Part shown: positions 47,737 through 58,947 of the stretch, in pieces
Numbering within the stretch: position 1 is the stretch's first letter
Layout of the letters: each line of letters starts with the position of its first letter
Assembly: GCA_030062745.1 (NCBI GenBank)
Contig: CP099845.1
Location: 20,606,556 to 20,670,555, forward strand
DNA length: 64,000 nucleotides
DNA from: Capitulum mitella
Lineage: Eukaryota; Arthropoda; Thecostraca; Pollicipedomorpha; Pollicipedidae
Reading direction: 5' to 3'
Program-made: the position numbers and the translations under genes
Notes under the pieces: model-generated
Told to the model about the DNA's origin: nothing
Database searches by the model: none
What the model saw: only the letters and a program-made list of their open reading frames with translations

Positions 47737-48399
47737 TCGGGCGAGCGCGACGAGCATCATCCGCGAATACGCTTCTCCAGCGAGGCATGAACACTGGAGG
47801 CTTTTCTCGGCTTCGCCATTTTCAGGATCACCGTAGCACGTTCGACTGCCGCTACATCATATAGTTCCGCGGCCCTCTGATTACCGACTCTCTTGTCGAA
47901 GTCGCAGGTCACCCACTTCGGCGATGACGATCAAAAGTCTCGCCTGCTCGGCCATCGATTTCTCTCGCGACGGTCCCGGCCACCAAAAGTGGCAGGTGAG
48001 TCTGGCTGTGTCACCTCTCGACGCTAAGGGGCCCGGCCTTGCGTTTGCTTGTCTGCAGAGAAATTGGTAATTGCTGCGCGAATGTACCAAATGTACTGCC
48101 TCGCTACAAACGCGTTGCTCCACTATCATTTTTTTCCACTGAAGAATTCCTAAACTTCGCCAAAGTCGGTACGTAGATTGCCTCTCGAGTGCGTAGATGA
48201 GAAATCGGCGCCCATCCAAAGGTTCAATAATGCAACCCAGTAATGCTCACGCTTGCTGTATGCGAGAAGTTCTGCGAAAAATCTACACAAACTTGCAGTC
48301 TTTCAGCAGGAAAACATCGAACTTTTTTGTCAAAGCTCTATGGCATTAATTGCTTCGAACGTTCCTTTAGTTCATCACTAGCTACTTGACGACTGAAGG

Positions 48400-48700
48400 C
48401 CGTCAATTTCGGCAGTCGGGCTCCTGTGTCCTCTCCTGACCGTTTCCAGATGAGTCCGCAGTCGTGCTCCTGCTTCCTCCCGGGCCGTCGGCAGGTGCAA
48501 CGTCGTGCCCCTGAGCGTCGCCGCCGGTCGACTACCCCAGCCCGCCGGGCCGGGCCGCGCGAGCCATTCTGTCCGATGGAGTGGCTGTAAAACGGCCCGC
48601 CCGGGACCAGAGGACGGGAGGGGGAGGGCTGATGGGAGACGAAACACGGCGCGAGGAATCGGCGGAGAGGGAAGTGTGATAGCGCGGGGCGGCATCAGAG
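48400..48700. other. GC-rich island, no gene assigned
   Basis: A CpG-rich patch with overlapping ORFs of about 100 codons on both strands (minus 48378-48695 is Pro/Arg-rich, plus 48505-48804 likewise). No recognised domain and no convincing splice pair. It may be a promoter island or a noncoding first exon. Confidence 0.3.
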
Positions 48701-49188
48701 CGGTTCTGGCTGTTCGCGATCCCGTCGATTGCTATGCATGGACAGCTGCACCGGCGTTCGCATCGCAGGCGTGGAGCGGAAGAAGTTATGGCGCCCTTGA
48801 ATAACCCGCGATGGCCTGTGATGTAGACGGTGTTTCGAGAATGGTAGTGGGCTGCATTTCCGCGGTGGTAAACGTGAGAAATGAGCAGGTGTTCTGTGTT
48901 CGCCCGCTGGAATGTCCGATTGAGTTAGCGCTAGCTCGCAACCGCTGCAAGACATTACACGGCTTTTTAAAGATCATCGCGATTTTAGACGAAAATATTA
49001 CGTACCTGGAAGCTGTCTTCAGCGAGCAAAATCCCCAAGCGTAAAGTATGATCATACGACTGTTTCGAGACCCAAAGCAGACCCACTGAGACACCCGACA
49101 CTTCAAAGGCAAACGGAGAACATCCGACGCGTCCGATGTCCGTGTCATAGCCGAGTGTGGAGCTTCGGCGTCTCGAACGCACGCACCG

Positions 49189-49201
49189 CCCCCCCCCCCC
49201 C
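49189..49201. repeat. Poly-C run of 13
   Basis: Thirteen consecutive C followed by CTCCCTCCTCCCTCC-like sequence. It is the longest of six C or G runs of ten or more in the window. Confidence 0.95.
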
Positions 49202-49780
49202 TCCCTCCTCCCTCCTGCCGCGTCACCGTGAATATTCACCTCCAGTGTGAGGCAGCAGGGTCACAGTCTTCAGGACAAGTAACCTTGGGCTGCTGTCGCC
49301 CTTCACCGCCACCACGGTGAGCGGAACATGACAGTCGGCGATGACTGCTGAAGTCCTCCCCGGCGTTGACCGCGCCCAGAAACTCAGGCGACTTCCTGAA
49401 TGCTGTTCCTTGTGCGGTTTGGGAGCCCTGCCCTGTGCTGAACACGCGTAAGCCAGGGATGGCGACGTTAGTGGATCCCTGAAAGACGGGCATTCTAATG
49501 GCCCACAGCGGCGGTCGAACGTTGGCTTTTCGGCTCTTGTGAATCGGTTGCGGTATATGACGGAAAAACGCATTATTTCAAACGCGAAATAGTCCAATGT
49601 GTAGAAACGCGACCACGAACGCACGGAAATTTTTGTGTCTTCAGAGGTAATGGCCTCACGTGGACTTGAACACTAAACGACGCGGGATACGCCCAAAATA
49701 TTAACAAGGTCAACATAAATCGCGCCTAGAATGAAATCGGAAAATCTGGACAGTCGAAAAAAACCACGTATGACATTGGT

Positions 49781-50700
49781 TTATTCACCCACAATTATCA
49801 CAAAGTACAGACAGTACAATATATGTGTGAACCGTTTTTGAACAGTAGAATAATGAAAGTGATATAACTCACACACTTTACCTTCCGAATTATGACGACC
49901 CATGTCTACAAAGAAAGCGTTGATTGTGAATGTCGACGCAGTGAGTGTTAACTCAATAGTTTTAGCATAATACGATGACAACGCATGCTGATAAGCATTC
50001 ATAACGAGTTTGCAGAAACACATAAAGAAGCAAAAGTTCATGTACAGTATCACAGTCAATAGTTTTTCCCATGCACCAAGACGTATGTTTTGAACAAGAA
50101 AGTTCATTATGCTTGTTAAGGGCAAGCAAAGGTATGCAGACGACTTCCTTTTTACGATGCTGGGATTTGACGCGTTTAATTTTTTATGTCAATGAATACA
50201 GTTTCGGCATGAACAAAAGACAGGAGAAATAGTCACGGAAACCTGCTGAACAACCGATACATGTATTTGTATTGCAAATAAAAAAATCGACGTAATAAAA
50301 CCTAAGTATATAACTAATGAAACAGCTTCAGGTAATTCGACACTTGATATCACGAAGAAAACTGGAATTATATGCAGCCACGTGGAAGAAATGACACAAG
50401 AATGCGTTCTGCAAAACAAAATAATTAATTCGTGCGTCGCAATTGCTCGACACAGGATAAATACACTGTTCCCATCAGCACTACAGGATTCACAGCGCGA
50501 TGAAACCACCTTAAATGGACCAGATGGGAGAAACGATGAGAAATCAAATCGGCAGCATGCCCAAAGAGCAACGCAATAGCGATATGGACGTCAAACACGA
50601 TGGTGAAAACGCACGTCGCACGCACACAAGCCGACGAAAATGGCACGGTTTTTAGGCGACATTGTTCAAGGTCCGGTGCCATCATGACGCCTCCTTCGCG
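49781..50700 (-). CDS. Candidate multi-exon membrane protein, chemoreceptor-like at best
   Basis: Three hydrophobic minus-strand ORFs lie head to tail. The first starts near 50694 (MMAPDLEQCRLKTVPFSS, then hydrophobic FTIVFDVHIAIALLFG). The second follows an excellent acceptor (TTTTGTTTTGCAG) and contains two or three membrane segments (WLHIIPVFFVI, SLVIYLGFITSIFLFAI). The third (50105 down to 49781) follows the acceptor-like CTTTGCTTGCCCTTAACAAG and contains LLTVILYMNFCFFMCF and a final ILYCLYFVIIVGE. Its TAA stop is embedded in AATAAA. A donor, AAG followed by GTGGTT, suits the first junction in phase; the second junction is not in phase with the obvious donor CAG-GTTTCC. Insect-type gustatory receptors have a comparable short-exon, seven-helix layout, but I see no diagnostic C-terminal motif. 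It may be a decayed gene or chance AT-rich hydrophobic reading. Confidence 0.22.
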
Positions 50701-50706
50701 AAGCAC

Positions 50707-53560
50707 AGGCCACGGTCGATATCAATGCCGCACGGGCTCGCCGGAGGTCACTTGGTCCTGGTCACTGCCGGTTCCCCGCGGGCGCCACTGCTGCCACCTC
50801 CCGGTAGCGTTCAGTACTAGAACTGCGTCGATAGGTGGCTGCCGGTGACCGTCACCACGGACTGGCGGGGCGGGGAGGTGCTGGGAGTCCGCTGGCTACG
50901 ACCCAGCGTCCGGGCGGAGCCCTGAAACAGAACAACAGTGGCAGGCTATAGATCGCGTGGTACTGGGAGCATTTTCCCCCGCTTTGTTTGTTCCGATATA
51001 ACCTTCGAACGACAAAACCCAGCGGACCAAGCACTTTAGCGCAAACACCTGAGCTGCACTATTCCTTCTCGAGATGGGCGAGAGGGGACGCAAGGTGGCG
51101 AAATACATCATCAGTGCCCGGGATAATCTGTCCGGAAAAAATAAAACCGAAGGCTTTATGTATTACTTAAGGGTTGCTTTCATTTAATTTTCAATCAATT
51201 CAATAATTCAATCAATCAATTCAATAATATCATTTCATCCCGGAAGATTAAACCAGCAAGACGCCTTGTGGGGCAAGTGACGAGAAAGGCCTACTTAGTT
51301 CTTGCTTGTATTGTTGCTTTCACTCCATGCATTTCATAATACGAAGGAATAGTTACCGATCGATTTCAGTATTCCGCATTCAAAGAACTGCAAGTTTAAA
51401 TCACGCATATCCATGACACTATCCGCTACCATCAAAGAACGCTTCAAAAACACTCGTGGATAAATAGGTCTGAGAACAAACATATTACGCTGACAAACAC
51501 ACAAAAATAAAACATTAGTTAGGAGGAAGAAAGTGCTTGCGAGCTACCGCATTTGAAATGCAAAAACACAGAATTTAAAGAAACGGCCTATCTCCTACTG
51601 AAAACTTCATGATTCCCTGTCGAGTGGATGCAAAGTAATTCGCCTCAGGAACGCGTCATGGTCGGAGCAGACCAGGCCGGACCGAGCCACTGAGTTTGAA
51701 TTTTTCTGTCAGTTTAAGTGGGACTCACTCGTCATTCGGCCTCACTCGTAGCCGAGGGCCTTACTTGAGGCGCAAACGAAAATACGGCCCTGCTGCATTT
51801 CGCATTTAAGAACCCCGAGGTAACCTGGCCAGCGTTGTTCGTCAGGTTCGGAACGGGACCCTGGTGCGGTGACGGTCGGCATCGAGAACTGTGCCACGCC
51901 CCTCTGACTTATGCTGTGCCGCTTACGCCCGAGGGCAGACGGTGACCTGCGCCCCAGTGGAGGACGGCAGGCCGACCGGCTCGGCTGAACTGACTGTTCA
52001 GAGAGCCGTCTCGGACCGACGGGCCGAACAGACAGTAAAGTGACTGGCAGCTGAGCAGGTCCCAGCACAGTACCGGGTAGGTTCACACGAATAGCGTGTG
52101 GCAGGTTCAGATGTTAAGCCTGAGTAGCACCATTTCACGGCTCTGAAATACTGCTATGCGATCTTTCACTGTATTGCATGTATTGCATTGCATTACATAT
52201 ACATGCTTTACACGTGCAAAAACGTGAACATTATTTTCGGCCCACTCTCGTAACTCGATGAGTTTGCTGCGCATGGATACAAAATGCATACGCCCGTCAC
52301 AGAGGACATCTGACAATTTTACAACATGCGATTTTACGAATCCCCTTCCTGTATCTTAGGAACTGTTGATTTAAAGGTTCACTAAAAGAAGCCAACATCG
52401 TTTTTCTCATTTAGCGGGATTTTCTGGGGTTTGGTTTAAATGTTTCCAAGAAACTGATTTTTTATTGAACGCATAAATGGAGTACTGCAATGGCCAGACC
52501 TTATTCAAACTGCCCGCAACATTTCTGCCGGAAAGAGGGTCTTTTCGTCTTTTCGGTGCGAGAGAATTTCCGCAGAGTTCTACATTTAACACTGATCCCG
52601 GGTTTTCGTATTGGATTCAGAAGACACGTGGCCTATTCTATATGGCTACAATCATGGCATACCTGCAGAGGATTTGTCACTGCATCTAAATAAAAGCAAA
52701 CGTGCAGGTCCGCTCATCAGCACGAATGCGCATAATTTCATGCATAACATCACAGAACCGAAGCAGTGACATTTACTTCCCTTAATCCTCGCCAGTATTC
52801 GCCGTCTGCACACATCCGACATTACAAGGGATTGGTACGACCCTTGGCCATTTCGAAACCTGGCACGATGGAGCAATGAAATGAAATCTAACGCGAATAT
52901 TGGCCTTTCAGTTACACGACGATGCCCTGTTTGGTTATTTAAGTCGCCCGTTCGCCTTACAAGGAGATCGTTAACGTCATATCAGTGTATTCCTGGTTTC
53001 CATTGGATTCCATAGATATGGCCTATGGAGCACTTGAGAGGGGCCCATATCTCGTCCCTACGATGTAACGGAACTTGAACTTCTGTTACCATGCAAATCA
53101 GTGCTTCTGATTACGCCATGACCCCCTGTGGGTTCCATAAAAAGCCCCAAAAAGCCAGTGACCTCAACTGATGATTTTGAACAAAGATGACATCCTCACA
53201 AGTGAGGACCCATGTGCGAAGGTCACTGACATCATGGATGACACGCACGCACAAGAATGACAAAAAATTAGTATGCTTGAAATATTTGCCGTGCGACGAC
53301 TTATCGTAGCTGCATCAAGATTTCTCCCTGGCATGCTCTCGCGAAACAGTTTATAGCTCCATGTCCTTCAAGGTCCTGATCTTAAATGTCTACAGAGTGC
53401 TCCTAAAAACTTTTCCAACACACGTACGCAAAGTTTCAGAACAATCAGAGCAGTTTTTAGGTCAGCTCGGGAAAACATTCATGGCAAAACCTCACCTGGC
53501 GAAGGTAACCTAATGCCAGACGCAATCAAATCCCAGAAATAACCCAGAGGACCGAACAGT
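50707..53560. other. Noncoding stretch, no gene supported
   Basis: A GC-rich patch at 50700-50930 could be the promoter of the minus-strand candidate just described. A TCAAT-rich low-complexity tract lies at 51185-51240. The remaining ORFs are short and unrecognised. Confidence 0.35.
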
Positions 53561-53589
53561 ACCCACCGATGCCACGCGCGCGGCCCTCG

Positions 53590-53850
53590 ACCGCGCTCCC
53601 CGGCTCTAGGCCGAGCTCTGCCAGCTCTAGACCGCGCTCTCCCGGCGCCTGACGACCGGCAGCAGCGGCGCCGCTTCTCCGGCCGCCGGCCTGGCCGCTG
53701 GCCGGTGGAGTCCGCTCGCCGGGAGGTCGCCTGGTGGCGGCGGCGGGCCCGCCGCGGCAGGCAGACCCTTCAACACGACGGCCGCCGGTGCAGCGTGAAC
53801 GGCGTGCAGGCGCTCGGCCGAGCAGTGATTGGCGGACGACACGGCAAGCA
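53590..53850 (-). CDS. Possible GC-rich terminal exon of the minus-strand adhesion gene
   Basis: On the minus strand a very GC-rich ORF reads AERLHAVHAAPAAVVLKGLP, then a Pro-rich run (AAAGPPPPPGDLPASG), and ends VVRRRESAV with a stop near 53627. A second minus frame is open over the same bases. Pro/Ala-rich composition would suit a cytoplasmic tail, and the position lies downstream of the transmembrane exon at 57.9 kb on the same strand. No convincing acceptor was found, so this may be only a CpG island. From 53850 to 55150 I see no gene. Confidence 0.18.
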
Positions 53851-55159
53851 AAACGAGGAGAAACCATCATTGTCATGCGCATGCAGCAATGCGAGTAGTC
53901 TGTACACTGAGCAAAAGCGTCGCTAGAACGCAAAACAAAACAGGTTAGTACACTCCAGAAAACATAAGTCATCTGGGTGTAACATCTGCGACAGAACAAA
54001 CCCAGCGTAAAACAGTTTTCGAGGAAACTTTTCATGATCTAAAGAATCAAGAGCAATGAAGCATTTTTATGTCTAAGGGTCTTTGAGATGACTAAGCACT
54101 AGCATCTGACAGAGACGAGACAACACATGCATGCAATAAACAGGCCATAACACACATATCGAACCATCGCAATGGATAATTCTGTCATGCAAGTGCATTC
54201 AGTTGACCAAAATTATGTCTGTATTATCTTTTTCAACGTGATGTAGGCGTTTAAGCCTGGGTGGTTTTCACGAAGACAAGAAGCATTTTATGTTGAAATG
54301 CAAATAACGTTCAGTAGACAGCAGATAATGTGACTGAATAGTACGTTGTAAGAGTATTTTGTGATTCCGTTTACAAAAACCAAACCCAGTTGAAATATTT
54401 GCAATGATTTATATATACTTGTGTATTTACATGCTGCATGTTTCTTCCTTTAATTCAGGGGCGTGAGGCCCAAGACCATTGATTCTAGACACGTTTTCAC
54501 CCACAAAATGAAAAGTCAAGCATTTTTGTCTCTCCTCGACGGGAACGACTACAATCTAACTCACTCGAAAGCTCAACTTCGCCTCTACCGTTTTTCCTTT
54601 CCCAATAGCTAATCGCTATTGAGACTGATACATTGAACAACAAGCTGTCAGCTTTTTCTTCAGTGCTCTCAGAAAACGATTTAATTCATCACGAGATTGG
54701 AGTGTGTTTAGCGGAACGAAGTTCTAGATTGCCGCTCGAAATTTATTGCTTTAGAGGATCGGTAAAGCTGGTACCGTCTGAGGAAGATAGGAGCCCTTAT
54801 AGCGCTTCCTGCTGGAGCAGGCTTTATCAAGCGAAAAATTTCGCTGCAAACAATCTCTGTTTGGCCTTACGTTCTGAAGAAGTATGCAAGCAGGGAAGAC
54901 TAGGATAATATTCGCTCAATCTGTAACCCCCCAAAAATTTCTCAGGTTAAAACGGACGCAACAATAGCAACAACCCATGACTGCCGTAGACGTAGTGCCC
55001 ACTCTAGCTTGATTTCTCTGCGTTCATTTTGTCTGCGGTTGGGAACGTGGCCAAAGTGCAACAAGCACCGCTCCCAGTGCCAAGCACCAACATCCTGAGG
55101 CGACTTGAACAGCTCCAGCCAAGTGTGGGGCTAAGCCACTGGAGCGGTCCCGGGCCGCC

Positions 55160-55690
55160 TGGGACTCTTCTTACCGGTCCCTGGTGGTGTCGGAGGACCC
55201 CCACCTCTCTTACCGGTCCCTGGTGGTGTCAGAGGCCCCCCTCTCTTACCGGTCCTTGGTGGCGTCAGAGGCCCCTCTCTTACCTGACCCTGGTGGCGGC
55301 TGAAGCCCCCTCTCTTACCGGTCCCTGGTGGCGACAGAGGCCCCTCTCTTACCGGCCCCTGGTGGCGGCTGAAGCCCCCTCTCTTACCGGACCTTGGTGG
55401 CGGCAGAGGCCCCTCTTTTACCGGCCCCTGGTGGCAACAGAGGCCCCTCTCTTACCGGTCCCTGGTGGCCAGGGGCCCCTCTATTGCTGGTCCCTGATGG
55501 CGGCAGAGGCCCCTTTCTCTTACCGGTCCCTGGTGGCGCCGGAGCCCCTTCTCTCACCGTCCCTGATGGCGGCAGAGGCCCCTTTCTCTTACCGATCCCT
55601 GGTGGCGCCGGAGCCCCTTCTCTCACCGTCCCTGATGGCGGCAGAGGCCCCTTTCTCTTACCGGCCCCTGGTGGCGCCCCAGGGACCGGC
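55160..55690 (-). repeat. 34-36 bp minisatellite carrying repeated 5' splice sites
   Basis: About 15 direct units of 34-36 bases. On the minus strand each reads approximately GGTAAGAGAGGGGCCTCTGC followed by CGCCACCAGGGACC. Fourteen of the fifteen keep GGTAAG or GGTGAG, a consensus U1-type donor, at the same place; only the unit near 55482 has lost it. The right half (55500-55690) alternates two unit types (GGTAAGAGAAAG and GGTGAGAGAAGG) as a 69-70 base higher-order repeat. Long ORFs open on both strands as a result. Whether any donor is used is unknown. Confidence 0.85.
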
Positions 55691-55843
55691 CCGAGCGGCG
55701 CGGCAGCGTCTGGAGGTCTCGCACCGGCGGCGGAGGGTCGCCGAAGCTGGCCGGAGGCGGCGGGAACCGACTGTTCCGGAGCCTCTCGATCATGTGCTTC
55801 TCCTCCGGGTCCAGGTACTCTGCGGCAGGCCACGGCCGCCGGC
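55662..55843 (-). CDS. Candidate cytoplasmic-tail exon beside the splice-site minisatellite
   Basis: The minus frame reads PAAEYLDPEEKHMIERLRNS, then RFPPPPASFGDPPPPVRDLQ and TLPRR, which looks like a proline-rich intracellular tail, with coding-like third positions. A good acceptor (GACGCCCCCTCAG) ends at 55844 and another (CCTGCCGCAG) ends at 55820. A good donor (GGGGCCG followed by GTAAGAG) starts at 55661, and further identical donors follow in the array. It lies 2 kb downstream of the transmembrane exon on the same strand. Neither first-choice acceptor is in phase with that exon, so an intermediate exon or another acceptor is needed. Linkage to that gene is inference. Confidence 0.4.
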
Positions 55844-55949
55844 CTGAGGGGGCGTCCGCGTCCGGGCGATAGCGCGGCCGACTTGGCCAAAACACGAGAG
55901 CCAGCTCAGTCCGGTGACGGGAGAACATTCCGCAGGGAATGACTGGGTG

Positions 55950-57830
55950 AATCTTTCACCGATTCTTCGAGGGCATCAGCAGTGCTGATGATGTTGATTA
56001 CGCAAGGACAGCATTCATAACAGAAAAACACAGTCGAGCGTAGTGCTGTAGATCCAGACAAGCACAGAAGGGACGCCCGATACCCGGCGTAATCTGTGTA
56101 TTACCATATGCGTAAGAGCATTGTAAAAAAAGAAGTTAAGAAGTAGGGACGGCATATTCTGAGTCGACTCTGCCCCCGCATTCCTTTAGCGTTAGCGTTA
56201 AAGGCCGAATTAAAGGGGGAGGCATGGATCCCTGCTATGGATGGATTCCTTCGTTCTTACGACTACGGCAATGACAAGTCGTAATCATGATCACGAACAA
56301 ACCGTGATGGTGCGCATTCATGAATCAAGAAGACAGACAGGTACCTGTTTTCTGTGGTATTAAATCTGGATCGTGCTTCTCCTCGAAGCTGCCTGATTCG
56401 TCGAAGTTTCTTACAAGCTGAACGTGGCATGCTCCCTGCTGGTTCTCCTTCGAAAAGACCCCATGCATATCACACATCAGCATGCGTCTCAGCATGATCA
56501 GCCCGGCATATAAAATAACTACTTACAAATCAGCCTGATATGTGGATAGCACATTCATATTCCATTAGCAACTGATGCTTCGGAATAAACGTAATGCGTA
56601 TGGAACTTGTCAGCTTGGTTCATTCCGAGAGCATGGTTTCACTGTTTCAAGCGTGTTGACAGAGTGTTAGCAATCCCAGCAACGCGACAGACTAAAAGGA
56701 ATTATGCAAAAGTGTTCAGTCTCTGCAAAATTATTCCTTTCTCGTGGGAAGATTTCCAAGGAAAGAGAACTTAAACAACGGGAGTCCCCAAGACAAACAA
56801 CACACAGTGACAGAGGTCCTCAAGCACAAACAGACATGGCAAATAGCGAGGTATTTGAGGCAGAATTATGGTGGCGGGCACTCTGCTTCTGTTAGTGACG
56901 TTTAAAGCCCGTTTTCGTCTGAGTCGGCCTCAAGCGAAAACTTCTGAAATTAGTAGTACAAATATGGGTGGAAAACAGTAATTCAGGATTTAGATGTTCT
57001 TAACCATTTTCAATTTGTTGCTCTTCGAAACTGCCGGGAAAGCAAGCGACCTGAAAATATGTAAACAGTAAAACGAATTACTCCTTTGGAGTTAACTTTA
57101 CGAACATTTGTTCTACCGTTTTGGGACCTACGCAGCAAGAAAGTGCTATAACGACAACGGTAGATGGATTACAAAGCGTGCATGGATGCGTCGCCTGTAA
57201 CGTCGCCTTACAACGTACACTGGTCATTTCTGAAACGTACAGGTCTGAAGGTTTCTTCTGCCGTTCTGATTGTCTTACACATTGAACAACAGATGGATAC
57301 TGACAGAATGATTTGACGAACTCTTCCAGGACAGCAAACTAGTTACTCAGCTATTTTCTGTCTGTTTCATGACCGCAGAAAAGTTGGGTCACGGAAGATA
57401 AAAGCTGGTCCATTGTAAGGACATGCTGTTGTCCCGTACCGTTTTAGGCAAGTTACGTACACACCACGCCTCTCATGGTGCTCTCATGGTCTGACGTTAG
57501 ATGCTTAACTTTTATCGACATGCCCACGATATTACTATTTTTTTTAATATACTAGCACTCATTTATGAAACGAGAGTCGAAAGGCGGAAAGATTATCTTA
57601 TTCCACGTTACAATATTTCGCCAAAAAGACATTCCGATAATTTCACTGAGACAAAATCTATTTCAGATTTCTCCAAACCAGTCTTCTTGGAACATCTGAT
57701 TGATAAATGGCTCGACGTTCACGAAGGAACCGACAAATAACCCCCGGATCTTGACAGGTAATCATCCCATCATAACTCGTCTCAGAATGTTCTGCCCAGG
57801 TCGTTCTGTACAGCACTGCGCCATCAAACG
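55950..57830. other. Presumed intron or intergenic DNA, no exon supported
   Basis: Only short ORFs (63 and 79 codons on the plus strand) with no recognised domain. On the minus strand this would be intron between the transmembrane exon and any tail exon. Confidence 0.35.
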
Positions 57831-57892
57831 CTACAAACGTCCGTCGCTTGCAGCGTCCCGGCCGACTCGCTCGTGAATCAGCGGCCTCGTAC

Positions 57893-58947
57893 CTTTGCCT
57901 GCGGCCGCGCGCGGTACCTCCGCGTCGCGGCGATGATGCCGGCGGTGAGCGCCAGCGTCGCGACGACGCCGACGACCACGCCCAGCACGGGCGTCAGCTG
58001 CAGCAAACCGGCCAGCGCGCCTGAGGGCACACCAGCGGCGGCGCCGCGTCAGCGCCAGCGGCCGGCGCGGCCGGCGGCGGCGCCGGCTAACGAGAACGCC
58101 GGCTGCCGGTGAGCGCGGCGTGACGTCAGCCGGCGCGGCCAGGCTCGGCGCGGCCCGGAGCGGAGCCGCCGCCGTGAGATCGGCGCTCACGGTCCAGTGG
58201 TCGGCCGAGCACGCCGCCTGCCGGGGTCGGCACGTCAAGGGCAGGAGCGAAGGCGGGGCTGAGGCTGCAGCGGCTCGGCCGGTAGCTCCCCACACACTTG
58301 CATATGTACCGCGCTAGGAAGGTCAGATGCCTACCCCGGAAGGAGCAGCTGTGATGAACGTGCCCCGGCAAAGGTCGAGTGACGTATTACCACCGTGGAT
58401 GAACATTTCTCTGGTCGGTTTACGGAATACAGGTTCTCTTCCTGTGAAATGCAAGTCCCAGGCATTCATGTTTTTATGAGACATCAGACCTGAGACAGCA
58501 GGCATCTCGCCGGCCGTCCCTTGGGATTTAGATGGCAGACCCAGAACCGCTGCCTTCAGGCATTTAGGCATCAGCCGTCAGGAACCTCCAAATCGTTCTG
58601 TTACACCGCCTGCTTTGTAACGACAGGCTTCCCTACATTGTCTACAGCACAAACGAAGCGCTACACATCTAATCTCAGCCCTGCCGGTAGCAGCCCAATC
58701 AGGTGCCGCAACACCTACACACTTTCTGTCAAATACCAAAACAAAAATGTCCTCCAGCCCCAACTGCCCCCCCCCCCCTCTTCCCCCGGCGGTGAAGCCG
58801 GTCCACTCACGGCCTCCGGTCTCCGGCGCCTCCTCGCCGTCCAGGGTGTGCGCCACGAGCGTGTACGGCTCGCTGGCGCCGCGCGTGTTGAGCGCGTACA
58901 CGGAGAGTTGGTACGGCCGGCCCGGCAGCAGCCCGGAGGCGTTCAGT
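57893..58947 (-). CDS. Sidestep-type adhesion protein, partial: end of fibronectin III domain plus transmembrane exon
   Basis: Two minus-strand exons are clear. The first, 58947-58811, encodes LNASGLLPGRPYQLSV, YALNTRGASEPYTLVAHTL and DGEEAPETGG, the last strands of a fibronectin type III domain, entered after GTGCTGTGCCGCAG and left at GGCC followed by GTGAGT. The second, 58020-57893, encodes QLTPVLGVVVGVVATLALTA then GIIAATRRYRARPQAK, a single transmembrane helix with a basic stop-transfer tail, between CCCTCAG and AAAG followed by GTACGAG. The exon ends fit in phase (1+2). The order fibronectin III then a TPxLGVxxGVV helix is typical of the arthropod Sidestep family of immunoglobulin-superfamily receptors (Beat partners in motor-axon guidance). 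The Ig-domain exons must lie beyond the right edge of the window, because none is visible up to 64000. Family assignment rests on recognising the helix and its preceding motif. Confidence 0.68.

Noticed and set aside
49223-49624. 133-codon minus ORF with a coding-like stretch VPLTVVAVKGDSSPRLLVL
   Set aside because: The coding impression switches frames midway, no family is recognised and no splice sites fit. Not enough to call a gene.
55029-55847. 272-codon plus-strand ORF reading repeated LTGPWW/PLVAAEAP-like segments
   Set aside because: It is the reverse strand of the splice-site minisatellite and the candidate tail exon. Its periodic content follows from the 34-36 bp repeat and it has no domain.
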